A stretch of 64,000 nt of DNA from BJ22 sp021298375 (lineage in GTDB: Bacteria > Planctomycetota > Planctomycetia > Pirellulales > Pirellulaceae). This document shows positions 26,031-35,817 of the stretch, one piece after another; position 1 is the stretch's first letter; every line of letters begins with the position of its first letter. A model generated the notes under the pieces. That model had not been told where the DNA came from. It saw nothing but the letters and a program-made list of their open reading frames with translations, and did no database searches. The DNA is taken from positions 62,001 through 126,000 of the forward strand of contig JBKDOL010000115.1 of NCBI GenBank assembly GCA_046343015.1, in the 5' to 3' direction. The translations under genes and the position numbers were made by a program.

Positions 26031-28021
26031 GCTGGCTGAACATGCTTGGCCCTCTGGAGTGGGCCATACTCGGCTCACTTCCGGGTCTCTTGGTGGCACT
26101 CTACTTTCTCAAGCTTCGCCGCCAGCCCCTGGTCGTTCCGAGCACCTATCTCTGGACCAAGACTCTGGAGGACTTGCACGTCAACAGCTTGTGGCAGCGG
26201 CTGCGCCAGAGCCTGCTTCTGCTGCTGCAACTCCTCCTGCTCCTGTTCGTGATCCTTGCCGTCTTGCGGCCGGGTTGCCGGGGAACCGACCTGGTCGGAG
26301 ACCGTTTTATTTTTCTGCTCGATCATTCGGCCAGCATGTCGGCGACAGACGTCGAAGCGGGCACCCGACTGGATGAGGCGAAACGCAAAATTTCCCAGAC
26401 GATCGAGCGAATGAAGCCAGGCGACTCGGCGATGCTGATCGCGTTCTCCAATCGGGCCCAAGTCATCCAGTCTTACACGAGAAACAAATCGCTCCTGAAA
26501 AAGAAACTGGAGTCGGTCGAACAGACGGAGCGGGGGACCGACCTGACCGAAGCGTTGACGGCAGCCAGCGGCTTGGCAAATCCTGGCCGAACCTCAACCG
26601 AAGAGACCGACATTCAGGTCGCCGACTCGCTGCCGGCCAAACTGCTGATCTACTCCGATGGTGGCGTGAACGAGATTCCCGATTTTTCGCTCGGCAATTT
26701 GACTCCCGAGTATTTCCCGATTGGAGGACTGGAGCCTCCCCGCAATGCGGGATTCACCGCCTTTGCCTTGAGCGACGAATCCGGCGCGGATCGGCGAATG
26801 GAGCTATTCGCTCAACTGCGAAATTCCCTTGACACCGGGCGCACCGTCAACGTGAGCCTGTTCGTGGAGGGCAAGCTCTTCGATGCCCAAGCTGAAATTC
26901 AACTCGATCCGGGGCAGGCCAAGGGTGTCAGCTTTGATCTCACGGCGCTCGCCGGCTCGATTGACCAGCCGCAGCAATTGAAACTGCAAATCGAGGAGCC
27001 GGATGATTACCTGCAAGACAATGTCGTCTACGGAATTCTCAACCCGCCCCGTCCGGCAAAACTGCTCGTCATCGGTCCCGGCAACGACTATTTGAAAGTA
27101 GCGTTGCAAACCGAGGCCATCGTTCGCCAGGCTGAGGTCCGATTCGAATCGCGGAACTTTCTCGAAACACCCGAGTACGAGACCGATGCCGCTCTCGGGA
27201 CCTTTGACCTGATTGTTTACGATGACTGCACACCTGCGAAACTTCCCCAGTGCAGTACGGTCTTCGTGGGGCGCGCCCCACCAGGTGACAGCTGGAAATT
27301 TGGCCCCCGACAGTTCCCAACAGTGATCGCCAATTTCGACCAGAGCCATCCGCTGATGAACTCCCTGCAATTGCTCAAACTCTCCATCGTGGAGTCGGCC
27401 CCGCTGGAGCCGCCGGCCGGCGCGACTGTCCTGCTGGAGTCGACAGACGGTCCACTGATGGCCCTCGCGCCTCGGGAGAGCTATCAGGACCTGGTGATCT
27501 CTTTTCCGTTGGCGGAACTTCAGGAAAACGGAGAGTTCTCAATCAACACCAACTGGCCCAGCCAACTCAGTTTCCCCCTGTTCGTGCAGAATCTTGTGAG
27601 CTACCTGTCGGGCGGTGCTCGATACTTCACTACCGAAGTCTCATCGCCGGGAAGCATCGTGCGGCTGCGGGTCCCGCCAACCGTCGAGCAGATCAGGATC
27701 ACCAACCCCGCCAACCAGATGGAGACCCTGCGGCGCGGCTCGGACCAGAGTTTCAGCTTCAGTGGAACCGAGCGGGCGGGTTGGTACGACGCGCGGGCCG
27801 AAGGGAAGAAAGAATTGGAATTGCCTTTCGCCGTCAACCTGCTTGACCCCCGGGAAAGCGATTTGACCGTACGAGACAAGTTGGAGATTGGCCACGAGGA
27901 GATTGCGGGGCAAAGGTCGATTGAGCCCGCACGCACCGAATTCTGGCGTTGGCTGGTCATCCTCGCGCTGGCCGTTTTGCTGATGGAGTGGCTAGTCTAC
28001 AATCGTCGTTTGGCAATGTAG
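26027..28021 (+). CDS. BatA-like VWA-domain membrane protein
   Basis: 664 residues. N-terminal BatA/aerotolerance region with two membrane helices (LEWAILGSLPGLLVALYFL; LLLLLQLLLLLFVILAVL) and the VPSTYLW motif, then a VWA domain with MIDAS LLDHSASMSATD (about 96-108), a long periplasmic beta-rich region and a C-terminal helix (LVILALAVLLMEWLV). It starts inside the stop of the DUF58 gene. MoxR-DUF58-BatA systems support envelope integrity in bacteroidetes and others; the role in planctomycetes is not known. Confidence 0.9.
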   Translation: MSWLNMLGPLEWAILGSLPGLLVALYFLKLRRQPLVVPSTYLWTKTLEDLHVNSLWQRLRQSLLLLLQLLLLLFVILAVLRPGCRGTDLVGDRFIFLLDHSASMSATDVEAGTRLDEAKRKISQTIERMKPGDSAMLIAFSNRAQVIQSYTRNKSLLKKKLESVEQTERGTDLTEALTAASGLANPGRTSTEETDIQVADSLPAKLLIYSDGGVNEIPDFSLGNLTPEYFPIGGLEPPRNAGFTAFALSDESGADRRMELFAQLRNSLDTGRTVNVSLFVEGKLFDAQAEIQLDPGQAKGVSFDLTALAGSIDQPQQLKLQIEEPDDYLQDNVVYGILNPPRPAKLLVIGPGNDYLKVALQTEAIVRQAEVRFESRNFLETPEYETDAALGTFDLIVYDDCTPAKLPQCSTVFVGRAPPGDSWKFGPRQFPTVIANFDQSHPLMNSLQLLKLSIVESAPLEPPAGATVLLESTDGPLMALAPRESYQDLVISFPLAELQENGEFSINTNWPSQLSFPLFVQNLVSYLSGGARYFTTEVSSPGSIVRLRVPPTVEQIRITNPANQMETLRRGSDQSFSFSGTERAGWYDARAEGKKELELPFAVNLLDPRESDLTVRDKLEIGHEEIAGQRSIEPARTEFWRWLVILALAVLLMEWLVYNRRLAM

Positions 28022-28155
28022 GTTCGCGTGACGCGCGTGCGCCTTCGACGATTCGAGCTGCTGCCAAACGGGTGGCTGCTCGGCCTCAAAGGCTGCTTGG
28101 CTTCCCGGAACAATTACATTGAGTCATCTGCAAAGAAATGCTACCGGAGCGCTGC

Positions 28156-30630
28156 ATGTCCAGTGTCCCCAAATCACGTCTCGATTGTGCTCAGTTGCGC
28201 TGGCAGTGCGATCCGAACCTGTTCTCATTTGAGACTACAGCCGAATTGGAAATTACCGATTCGCTGGTTGGTCAGGAAACAGCTCGCGATGCTTTGTTGT
28301 TCGGAATCGAGTGTCTCGCTCATGGCCAGAACGTCTACGTGCGGGGACCGCGGGGCACGGGACGCATCACGATGGTCCGGCAGTTGCTTCGACAATTACA
28401 AATGAAAACGAAGAAGAAGCGAGATCGCTGCTTCGTGAACAACTTCCTCAAGCCGGATCGGCCGCGGCTGATTACGCTGCCGCCCGGAACCGCAAACGAA
28501 TTCCGAAAGGCGATGTATGAGTTCGCTGACTTTGTCGGCAAGGATCTGCGGAAGTTGCTCGATACCGAGCCGCTTCTGTCGCAGAGAGAGGCAGCAAAGG
28601 AACGTATCCATACCTCGGCCAGACGTCTTTCCGATCCATTGGAGGCTCGCCTCGCAAACGCCGGCCTCGCCTTGGTCTCGATTCCACAAGGACCAACCGT
28701 AATTTTCCCACTGGTCGATGGAGAACCAATTCCTCCCGATCAATTGAAAACCTTGATTGCCCAGGGAAAGGTCTCGGGCGAGTTGCTGGAAAATTACGAG
28801 CGGCAATTGCCGAATTTTCAAAAGGAAGTCGAACGCATCAGTCGGGAGATTGGCCAAGTCTACCGGGAAGGAAAACGGGAAATTGATTCGTTGAAGCAGA
28901 TGGCGGCTCGGGCCTTGCTTGGAGCGATCACGGGCTCCATCCTGATGCGATTCAACCAGCCTGAAGTCAAGAAGTTCATTGACGAAGCGGTACAGGATGT
29001 CATTGAGAATCAACTGGAGAGCGAAGAAGAAGAGGATGGGGAGGCCGACTTGGACGCCCTCTACGGCGTCAATATCGTCCTCACCCACACCGAAAGCGAG
29101 CTTGCTCCTGTAGTCGAAGAAGTCGTTCCCAATGTCATCAATCTGTTGGGTACCGTCGATCTGACATTCGCGGGAGAGCAAGCAGTCTCGGATTTTCGCG
29201 GGATTCGAGCCGGGGCTTTGTTGCAGGCGGATGCAGGCTATCTGGTTGTCGATATCGAGGATTTACTCAGCGAGCCGGGGGCATATCGCGCGTTAATGCG
29301 CACCCTCCGCACGAGACGACTGGAAATCGTGCCCCCGGAAATGGGCTTCATGCGTCCCTACGTGGTGGTCCAACCAGAGCCGATCGATGTTGAGGTTCGA
29401 GTGATTCTGGTCGGTGATGTCGACACGTACTACCAACTCGACGCAATCGACCCCGATTTTCAGGAGCTATTCAAGGTTCTGGCTGACTTTGATGATGAAA
29501 TCCCGCGTGACCCGCAGGGGCTGCAACAATATGCGATTGTCGTGTCGCGGTTGGCGAAAGAAGAAGGGCTGCTGCCGTTCCATCGCACGGCTGTCGCTGC
29601 CCTCGCCGAACACGGTGCCCGAGTGGTCGCCCGCGATGGGAGGCTGACGGCAAAGTTCGGCCGGATCAGCGATATTGCCCGCGAGGCCGCTTTTCTCGCG
29701 ACCAAGGATAATGCGCCGCACGTTCGCGACAATCACGTTTGGCAGGTAGTCAGGCGGACAAAACAGCGAGCCAACCTGCCGTCGCGGCGATTTCAGGATT
29801 ATGTCACTTCCGGGACGATTCGGGTCGCAACCAGCGGCAGCGAGATTGGGCAGATTAATGGCTTGGCCGTGATCCACTCCGGTCCCTTAACCTACGGCTT
29901 CCCCGCGCGCATCACCGCGACGATTGGCCCGGGCACGGCAGGACTGATCAATATCGAGGGCCGGGCCCGAATGAGCGGGGCGATTCACAGCAAGGGCTTC
30001 CACATCCTGGGCGGGCTACTGCGGCATCTGCTGAACACCGATCATCCGCTTTCGTTCAGCGCCTCGCTGGCGTTCGAACAGAGCTACGGCGGGATCGACG
30101 GCGACTCCGCCAGCGGCGCCGAAACAGTCTGTCTGTTGAGCGCACTGACTGGCATTCCGATCACTCAGAGCCTGGCAATGACGGGCGCAATCGACCAGCT
30201 CGGGCACGTTCAGGCGATTGGCGGTGTGAACGAGAAGATCGAAGGGTTCTTTGACATCTGTCATCACTTTGGATTGACGGGAGACCAAGGCGTCGTGATC
30301 CCGCGGGCCAACACGGGCGACCTGATGCTGCGGGCTGACGTGGTTGCAGCCTGCCGGGCTGGACGATTCCACATTCACGCAGTCGAGACCATCCACCAAG
30401 CGCTCGAGTTGTTCACGGGAATCCCCGCTGGTCAGTCGACGACAGGCCGTTATCCGGCCGGTTCCGTTTTGGCCGTCGCCGTGCAACGAGCCCACGAATT
30501 CTGGCAAAAAACACTTTCGGCTCCGCAGCGAATGACCCAAATCGCGAGTGGAGAACCTTTTGAGCCACAATCCCTTCGCCCTCCCGAGGAATTGACCTCC
30601 AAACCCAAAAAGGGGAAGAAAAAAAGCTAG
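28156..30630 (+). CDS. Lon-like (LonB/YcbZ-type) protease
   Basis: 824 residues from ATG 28156, with GGAG 7 nt upstream; an ATG 18 bp earlier has weaker support. N-terminal AAA-like module with a modified Walker A, GPRGTGRITM, in which Arg replaces the usual Lys, then helical and lid regions, then a Lon C-terminal protease domain. The catalytic dyad is intact: Ser651 in GDSASGAE and Lys694 in GGVNEKIEG, 43 residues apart as in Lon. It follows the MoxR-BatA module by 135 bp. Whether it hydrolyses ATP is open. Confidence 0.88.
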   Translation: MSSVPKSRLDCAQLRWQCDPNLFSFETTAELEITDSLVGQETARDALLFGIECLAHGQNVYVRGPRGTGRITMVRQLLRQLQMKTKKKRDRCFVNNFLKPDRPRLITLPPGTANEFRKAMYEFADFVGKDLRKLLDTEPLLSQREAAKERIHTSARRLSDPLEARLANAGLALVSIPQGPTVIFPLVDGEPIPPDQLKTLIAQGKVSGELLENYERQLPNFQKEVERISREIGQVYREGKREIDSLKQMAARALLGAITGSILMRFNQPEVKKFIDEAVQDVIENQLESEEEEDGEADLDALYGVNIVLTHTESELAPVVEEVVPNVINLLGTVDLTFAGEQAVSDFRGIRAGALLQADAGYLVVDIEDLLSEPGAYRALMRTLRTRRLEIVPPEMGFMRPYVVVQPEPIDVEVRVILVGDVDTYYQLDAIDPDFQELFKVLADFDDEIPRDPQGLQQYAIVVSRLAKEEGLLPFHRTAVAALAEHGARVVARDGRLTAKFGRISDIAREAAFLATKDNAPHVRDNHVWQVVRRTKQRANLPSRRFQDYVTSGTIRVATSGSEIGQINGLAVIHSGPLTYGFPARITATIGPGTAGLINIEGRARMSGAIHSKGFHILGGLLRHLLNTDHPLSFSASLAFEQSYGGIDGDSASGAETVCLLSALTGIPITQSLAMTGAIDQLGHVQAIGGVNEKIEGFFDICHHFGLTGDQGVVIPRANTGDLMLRADVVAACRAGRFHIHAVETIHQALELFTGIPAGQSTTGRYPAGSVLAVAVQRAHEFWQKTLSAPQRMTQIASGEPFEPQSLRPPEELTSKPKKGKKKS

Positions 30631-30706
30631 AATAAACGAGCGGCGAAACCATGCGCAGAGCTTTGCCGCGCCGCATCTCGCAGCACTCTTCTCTTTCAGG
30701 TGAAAC

Positions 30707-33169
30707 ATGGCGTGCCTCTCCACAACTTGGCTGCGGCAACGGCTCACCGAGTTCACTCGCAATCCGCAAGGGGTTTGCTTCCCCCTGAGCGGAATCTGGG
30801 CACTGCTCACCTCGGCAGTCCTGGGCTTGTCAACCAGCTGCGCACAACAACAGCCCGCGGACCCGCTCCCAGAGCTTCAGGTGAAAGTAAATCACCTCGA
30901 CCAGCAACTCGACGTGTCGATTCGCGGCTGGTTTGAAGAGCACTGCACCGCTTGCCACTCCGGCGACGAGGCAGACGGGGAATTGGACTTAACCAAACCA
31001 TTTCGCGTCAAGAACGTGGTCAAGTCGGCAGAGAAGTGGCGTCGGCTCTGGCAGCGGGTGGAAGCGGGGGAAATGCCCCCGCCGGACCACGCGGTGCTTA
31101 CTCATGATGAGCAAAAAGTCCTCGGCGATTGGCTGGGGAAGGTCCTCTACGAAGTTGCTTGCGAGGTGACTGTCCCGCGTCGCTCCCCGGCAGTCAGGCG
31201 TCTGACGCGAGACGAATTCCGCCGAGCGGTCGCCGATTTGACTGGCGTCACTTACGAAACCGCAGAGCAATTCCCGGCAGATGAAGTCGGACATGGTTTT
31301 GACAACATCGCCGATCTGCTCAGTGTTTCGCCGTTATTGATGGAGAAATACCTGAACGCGGCGGAAGAGATTGCGACTCAGGCAATCATCGACCCGGCCG
31401 CTTACCGGCTGGAGCATTCATGGAATGGAATCGATTTGACTGGTGGTGAACATGTCTATCCGGCTGAGCAGGATCAGGTGCTGGCCTCCGGTGGCGAGTT
31501 GACCGCCAAAATTTCTTTGCCCAAGGCCGGCGCTTACGAATTAGAGGTCGTGGCCTGGGGACAACAGGCAGGCAACGAAGCTTGCCGGATGGGAGTCATT
31601 GCCGATGGAAAACAACTCGAGGAATTCGAAGTTACAGCAGGTCGGCGCCGCCCCTCCAAGCATCCGTTGAAGGTCGAGCTTACCGCAGGTGAGCACCAGC
31701 TTGGCGTTTCCTTCAACAATGACTATTACGACCCGGATAATCCGGACAAGAATCAGCGCGACCGGAATCTGGCGATCCGCCGACTTTCCCTCAAGGGCCC
31801 GGTCGGAATCGAGATTCCGGCAGGTCCCCGACAGGCCGAGTTGGTCTTTGTCCGGCCTGATGAGCGGACGCGGCCTGCAGCAGCGGCCCGGCAAGTGCTG
31901 GACCGACTTGCGGCCCGCGCCTTTCGACGCGAGGTGGTGCAGGCCGAAGTCTTGCGGCTCGTCACGCTGTTTGACGAGCAGCAACGCTGGGGAGCCAGTT
32001 ATGAGGCCGCTCTGCAGACTTGCCTCGTCGCCATCCTGACATCGCCTTCCTTTTTGTTTAAGCAGGAAACTATCCCCTCACCCGGCGAGGTCTCGCTGCT
32101 GCCGGACCAGGAACTGGCTCAATCCCTTTCCTTTTTTCTCTGGAGCCGACCGGCGGATGATGAACTGCTGGCATCGGCGTCTGCGGGGGCTTTAAAGGAA
32201 CCAGTCCAATTGGCTCAACAAGTCGATCGCCTGCTCAACGACCAGCGGGCCGACGCCTGGCTCGATAACTTTGTCGAGCAATGGCTCTACCTGCGGATGC
32301 TGGATCGTCTGGAACCGCGGCTGGAACTCTCGCCGCCGCTGACAACAGACGTCATGCAGGCGATGCGGGCAGAGACCAAACAGTTTGTCGCGCACCTGGT
32401 CAAAGAAAACAGGCCGATTCGCGAGCTCGTTCTCGCGGAGTACTCTTTTGTGAATCAAACACTGGCCGAGTGGTATGGGCTCAAGGGCGAGTTTGGCGGC
32501 GAGGACATGACTCAGGTCAGTCTTGCGGAGACACCGCGACGGGGACTGCTGGGCCAAGCCAGCATCCTGATTTTGACCTCCAATCCCGATCGAACCAGTC
32601 CGGTGAAGCGGGGCAAGTGGATCCTGGAAACGCTCCTCAATCAGCCTCCTCCCCCGCCTGCCCCAGAGGTACCGCAACTCGATAGTCAGACCCAATTGAG
32701 CGGAACACTGCGACAGAAAATGGAACAGCACCGGAGCGATCCGAACTGCGCTTCCTGTCATCTGAAAATGGATGCTCTCGGATTTGCTCTGGAGCGCTAC
32801 GACTCGGCAGGTCGTTGGCGGGATCAGGATGGGGGACAAAAGATCGACGACCGGGGCGAGTTGCCCGGGGGAATCGGGGTTGCCGGAGCGACTCAATTGG
32901 CTCAAATCCTGAGCGACCAGTACGAGCGGCAAATCGCCCGCGGATTCGTGGAGAAACTGCTGACTTTTTCGCTTGGCCGAGGATTGACCCTGCACGATGA
33001 TCAGAGTGTGGCTAAGATTCTGGAGGAGTGCCAGGCCAATGGCTACCGCTTCCGCGACTTGATTCAGGCAGTGGTCGCCTCGAAAGCCTTCCAAATGCGG
33101 AGTGGAGGCCCCGGTACTTCGGGAACCGACGAGTCCCAGTCACCCCCTTCTCAGGAGAGTGGTTCATGA
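30707..33169 (+). CDS. planctomycete DUF1587/1595/1592/1588/1585 cytochrome-type protein
   Basis: 820 residues. N-terminal hydrophobic export signal ending near LSTSCAQ, then a single haem c motif CTACH (C80, C83, H84). Domain order: DUF1587 (VRRLTRDEFRRAVADLTG, about 162), a carbohydrate-binding-like beta sandwich (about 260-345), DUF1595 (LDRLAARAFRRE, about 395), DUF1592, DUF1588 with NCASCHLKMDALGFALERYD (about 682-701) and DUF1585 at the C-terminus. The pair with a DUF1552 protein is standard in planctomycetes and thought to act on polysaccharides, with a haem-dependent oxidation step suspected but unproven. The 4-bp overlap couples it to the next gene. Confidence 0.93.
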   Translation: MACLSTTWLRQRLTEFTRNPQGVCFPLSGIWALLTSAVLGLSTSCAQQQPADPLPELQVKVNHLDQQLDVSIRGWFEEHCTACHSGDEADGELDLTKPFRVKNVVKSAEKWRRLWQRVEAGEMPPPDHAVLTHDEQKVLGDWLGKVLYEVACEVTVPRRSPAVRRLTRDEFRRAVADLTGVTYETAEQFPADEVGHGFDNIADLLSVSPLLMEKYLNAAEEIATQAIIDPAAYRLEHSWNGIDLTGGEHVYPAEQDQVLASGGELTAKISLPKAGAYELEVVAWGQQAGNEACRMGVIADGKQLEEFEVTAGRRRPSKHPLKVELTAGEHQLGVSFNNDYYDPDNPDKNQRDRNLAIRRLSLKGPVGIEIPAGPRQAELVFVRPDERTRPAAAARQVLDRLAARAFRREVVQAEVLRLVTLFDEQQRWGASYEAALQTCLVAILTSPSFLFKQETIPSPGEVSLLPDQELAQSLSFFLWSRPADDELLASASAGALKEPVQLAQQVDRLLNDQRADAWLDNFVEQWLYLRMLDRLEPRLELSPPLTTDVMQAMRAETKQFVAHLVKENRPIRELVLAEYSFVNQTLAEWYGLKGEFGGEDMTQVSLAETPRRGLLGQASILILTSNPDRTSPVKRGKWILETLLNQPPPPPAPEVPQLDSQTQLSGTLRQKMEQHRSDPNCASCHLKMDALGFALERYDSAGRWRDQDGGQKIDDRGELPGGIGVAGATQLAQILSDQYERQIARGFVEKLLTFSLGRGLTLHDDQSVAKILEECQANGYRFRDLIQAVVASKAFQMRSGGPGTSGTDESQSPPSQESGS

Positions 33170-34551
33170 GCCCTTCTGCAGACCGTTCCGAGTTACTGCC
33201 TGGTCCCTCCCGCAGACGTTGGCTTCAGGGGGTCGGAGCGACCCTCGCTCTGCCGCTTTTGGAGAGTTCGCTCCCGGCTGCCGTGCGGCGTGGATTGGAA
33301 ACCAGCGGAGCGTCCTCCCAACCGCCGCGGGTCGTTTACATGTACGTCCCCAACGGGATGCACATGCCTGACTTCCGCCCGCGGACGATCGGGAACGATT
33401 TCGAGCTGCCTCCGATTCTCCAACAGCTGGCAGCTCATCGCGGCGACATGAACGTGCTGACCGGTTTGACCCTCAATGGTGCCAGGGCTCTGGGTGATGG
33501 ACCGGGTGACCACGCACGGGCGGTCGCGGCCTACCTCACCTCGGCCCATCCCAAGAAGTCGGATGGCACCGACATTCGCAACGGCGTTTCCATCGACCAA
33601 GTCATCGCACGGCAGTTGGGTGATCGGACGCGGCTCCCGAGCCTCGAGGTGGGGATGGAGCAGAGCGCGGCTGCCGGCAATTGCGACTCTGGTTACAGCT
33701 GCATTTACTCGTCGAATTTGAGCTGGCGGGATGAAACGACCCCGGCCCCCAAGGAAGCAAACCCCGCCGCACTGTTTGACCGTCTCTTTGGGCGACCAGC
33801 CTCGCTCGAACCGCTGGCTGGGCCCGACCCGGAGCGCCGCCGCCGCAGCGTGCTCGACTTTGTTCAAGAAGACGCCCGGCGGCTTCGCCGGGGCCTGGAC
33901 CGCGCCGACCAGCATCGACTGGAGCAATACCTGACGAGCGTCCGCGAGCTTGAGCGGCAGATGACCCGAACAGATCGGCTGGAGGGGCTCGACCCGGATG
34001 ATCCGGAATACCCCCGACCGGCTGGTGCACCGCGAGATTACGCGGAACACATGGAGCTGATGTTCGACCTGATGGCGCTTGCCCTGCAGACCGACGCCAC
34101 GCGAATCATAACCTTCATGTACGCCAATGCGGGAAGCAATCGCAGCTACCGCAACCTTGAGATTAACCAGGGTCATCACGAACTGTCACATCACGGCAAC
34201 GACCGGGACAAACAGGCCAAGATCAGTCAAATCAACCAATTCCATGCGAGCTTGTTCTGCCGTTTCCTCGATCGGCTGGCCGGCCACGAAGTTGGCGGCG
34301 AACGATTGCTCGACCGAACCCTGATCGTTTACGGGTCAGGGATTTCTGATGGCAACGCCCACAATCATGATGACTTGCCGATTCTGTTGCTCGGCGGCAA
34401 AGGACTCGGCATCCAAACCGGCCGGCATCTGAAATTCCGCAAGGAAACTCCGCTGGCCAACCTCCACCTCTCTGTCGCGCGTCTGGCCGGGGCCGAACTC
34501 GATCAGTTTGGTGATGGGACGGGTGACCTCCACGGCGAACTCCTGGGCTAA
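33166..34551 (+). CDS. DUF1552 protein with Tat signal
   Basis: 461 residues from ATG 33166, which overlaps the TGA of the preceding gene (ATGA). A twin-arginine signal SRRRWLQGVGATLALPLL (about 15-32) directs folded export. The body is DUF1552, a sulfatase-like fold (alkaline-phosphatase superfamily): VVYMYVPNGMHMPDF, DHARAVAAYLTSAHP, SNRSYRNLEINQGHHELSHHG (about 320-340). The partner of the DUF1592-type protein; the two are nearly always encoded together. The biochemical function has not been shown as far as I know. Confidence 0.93.
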   Translation: MSPSADRSELLPGPSRRRWLQGVGATLALPLLESSLPAAVRRGLETSGASSQPPRVVYMYVPNGMHMPDFRPRTIGNDFELPPILQQLAAHRGDMNVLTGLTLNGARALGDGPGDHARAVAAYLTSAHPKKSDGTDIRNGVSIDQVIARQLGDRTRLPSLEVGMEQSAAAGNCDSGYSCIYSSNLSWRDETTPAPKEANPAALFDRLFGRPASLEPLAGPDPERRRRSVLDFVQEDARRLRRGLDRADQHRLEQYLTSVRELERQMTRTDRLEGLDPDDPEYPRPAGAPRDYAEHMELMFDLMALALQTDATRIITFMYANAGSNRSYRNLEINQGHHELSHHGNDRDKQAKISQINQFHASLFCRFLDRLAGHEVGGERLLDRTLIVYGSGISDGNAHNHDDLPILLLGGKGLGIQTGRHLKFRKETPLANLHLSVARLAGAELDQFGDGTGDLHGELLG

Positions 34552-34796
34552 CTCCTTTCGGAGCGGCACGGCGGGGCAAGCCTCCAGCCGTTACGAGGAC
34601 GCGGCTGCCAGTGGGTGTCGCGCCGTCTTGCGAGAACCGATTGACAGAACCGAGTGACGGGGCCGAGTGCTCTGCCCAGACAGGGAAAACTCTCGTTGCG
34701 AACCGACTCGGGAATCGGCTTGACCATCTGGCGAGCAACGCGTGAGTAAGCGTCGGGCAAACGTCAACCGGCGGCCCCTCGCTGGGCAATTCCGAC

Positions 34797-35816
34797 TCAG
34801 ACCGGAAGCAGGCCGATCACGTCGGTGATGTCGATCAGCCCGACAGGCTGATTTTGTTGATCGACTACCGGAATCTCGCTGATATTCTTCCGGGCGAGAA
34901 GTTCAACTGCTTTTACAACTGACTCGTCCGCGGAAACCGTTACCGGGCGTGGCGTCATCACCTCAGCGATCGGGCGATCGAGCATTTCATCGCGATGCTT
35001 CTCCAGCAACCTGGCGAGGTCGCTGTCGGTAAAGATTCCTGCCAGCTGCCCTTGCAGGTCGGTCACCAGAATGACGCCCACTCGGCGTTCAGTAACTGAG
35101 CTGCGAACGTAAATTGCCCGCACGATTTCGTCGGTCCGGGCCACGCGGCACTGGGCGATGGGACGCATCAGATCGCGAACACTGGAGAGTTTGCGCCCCA
35201 GCGACCCACCTGGATGAAAGCGGGCGAAATCGATCGCTTGAAAACGCCTCGCCTGGGAGACCACCAAGGCCAACGCGTCCCCCAGCCCCAGCATCAGGGT
35301 CGTGCTCGTCGAGGGAGCGAGATTCAGGTGACAAGCTTCCTCCACTCGACCATATTCAATGACGACTTCCGCCGCCCGTCCGAGCGTACTGCTTGCCTGT
35401 CCGGTAATCGCAATCATCGGGATGGCGGCCTTGCTCAGACTCGGAAGAATCTGCAGCAGTTCGTCGGTCTCTCCGCTGTTGGACAACGCCAGGACCACAT
35501 CGTCGGGACCAATCCGGCCCAAGTCGCCATGCATCGCTTCCGCCGGATGAAGAAAGTGGGACCGGGTCCCCGTGCTGGCGAGAGAAGCTGAAATTTTCTG
35601 TCCAATCCAGCCCGCCTTGCCCATGCCGGTAACGATCACGGCACCTCGGCATTGCAGCAGCAGATCGACGGCATCCGCAAAACTGAGTGGCAGATGTCGG
35701 GCGAGCCGAGCCAGCGATTCGCTTTCCGCTGCAAGAATTTCACTCGCCGCCCGCAGCTTCTCGAACGGCGTTTCGAGACTGCCAGGCAAAACCGATCGTC
35801 GCGCTGCTGAACTCAT
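34797..35816 (-). CDS. KdsD/KpsF/GutQ-type arabinose-5-phosphate isomerase
   Basis: 339 residues from ATG 35816, one base after the stop of the upstream ABC exporter, hence translationally coupled; longer starts would overlap that gene. SIS domain (about 25-175) with VTGMGKAGWIGQKI, LHPAEAMHGDLGRI, LSNSGETDELL and a phosphate-binding loop, then two CBS domains ending VDQQNQPVGLIDITDV. KdsD converts ribulose-5-phosphate to arabinose-5-phosphate, the first step of KDO synthesis for LPS. Coupling to an MsbA-like exporter fits that role. Confidence 0.92.
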   Translation of the reverse strand: MSSAARRSVLPGSLETPFEKLRAASEILAAESESLARLARHLPLSFADAVDLLLQCRGAVIVTGMGKAGWIGQKISASLASTGTRSHFLHPAEAMHGDLGRIGPDDVVLALSNSGETDELLQILPSLSKAAIPMIAITGQASSTLGRAAEVVIEYGRVEEACHLNLAPSTSTTLMLGLGDALALVVSQARRFQAIDFARFHPGGSLGRKLSSVRDLMRPIAQCRVARTDEIVRAIYVRSSVTERRVGVILVTDLQGQLAGIFTDSDLARLLEKHRDEMLDRPIAEVMTPRPVTVSADESVVKAVELLARKNISEIPVVDQQNQPVGLIDITDVIGLLPV

Positions 35817-35817
35817 C

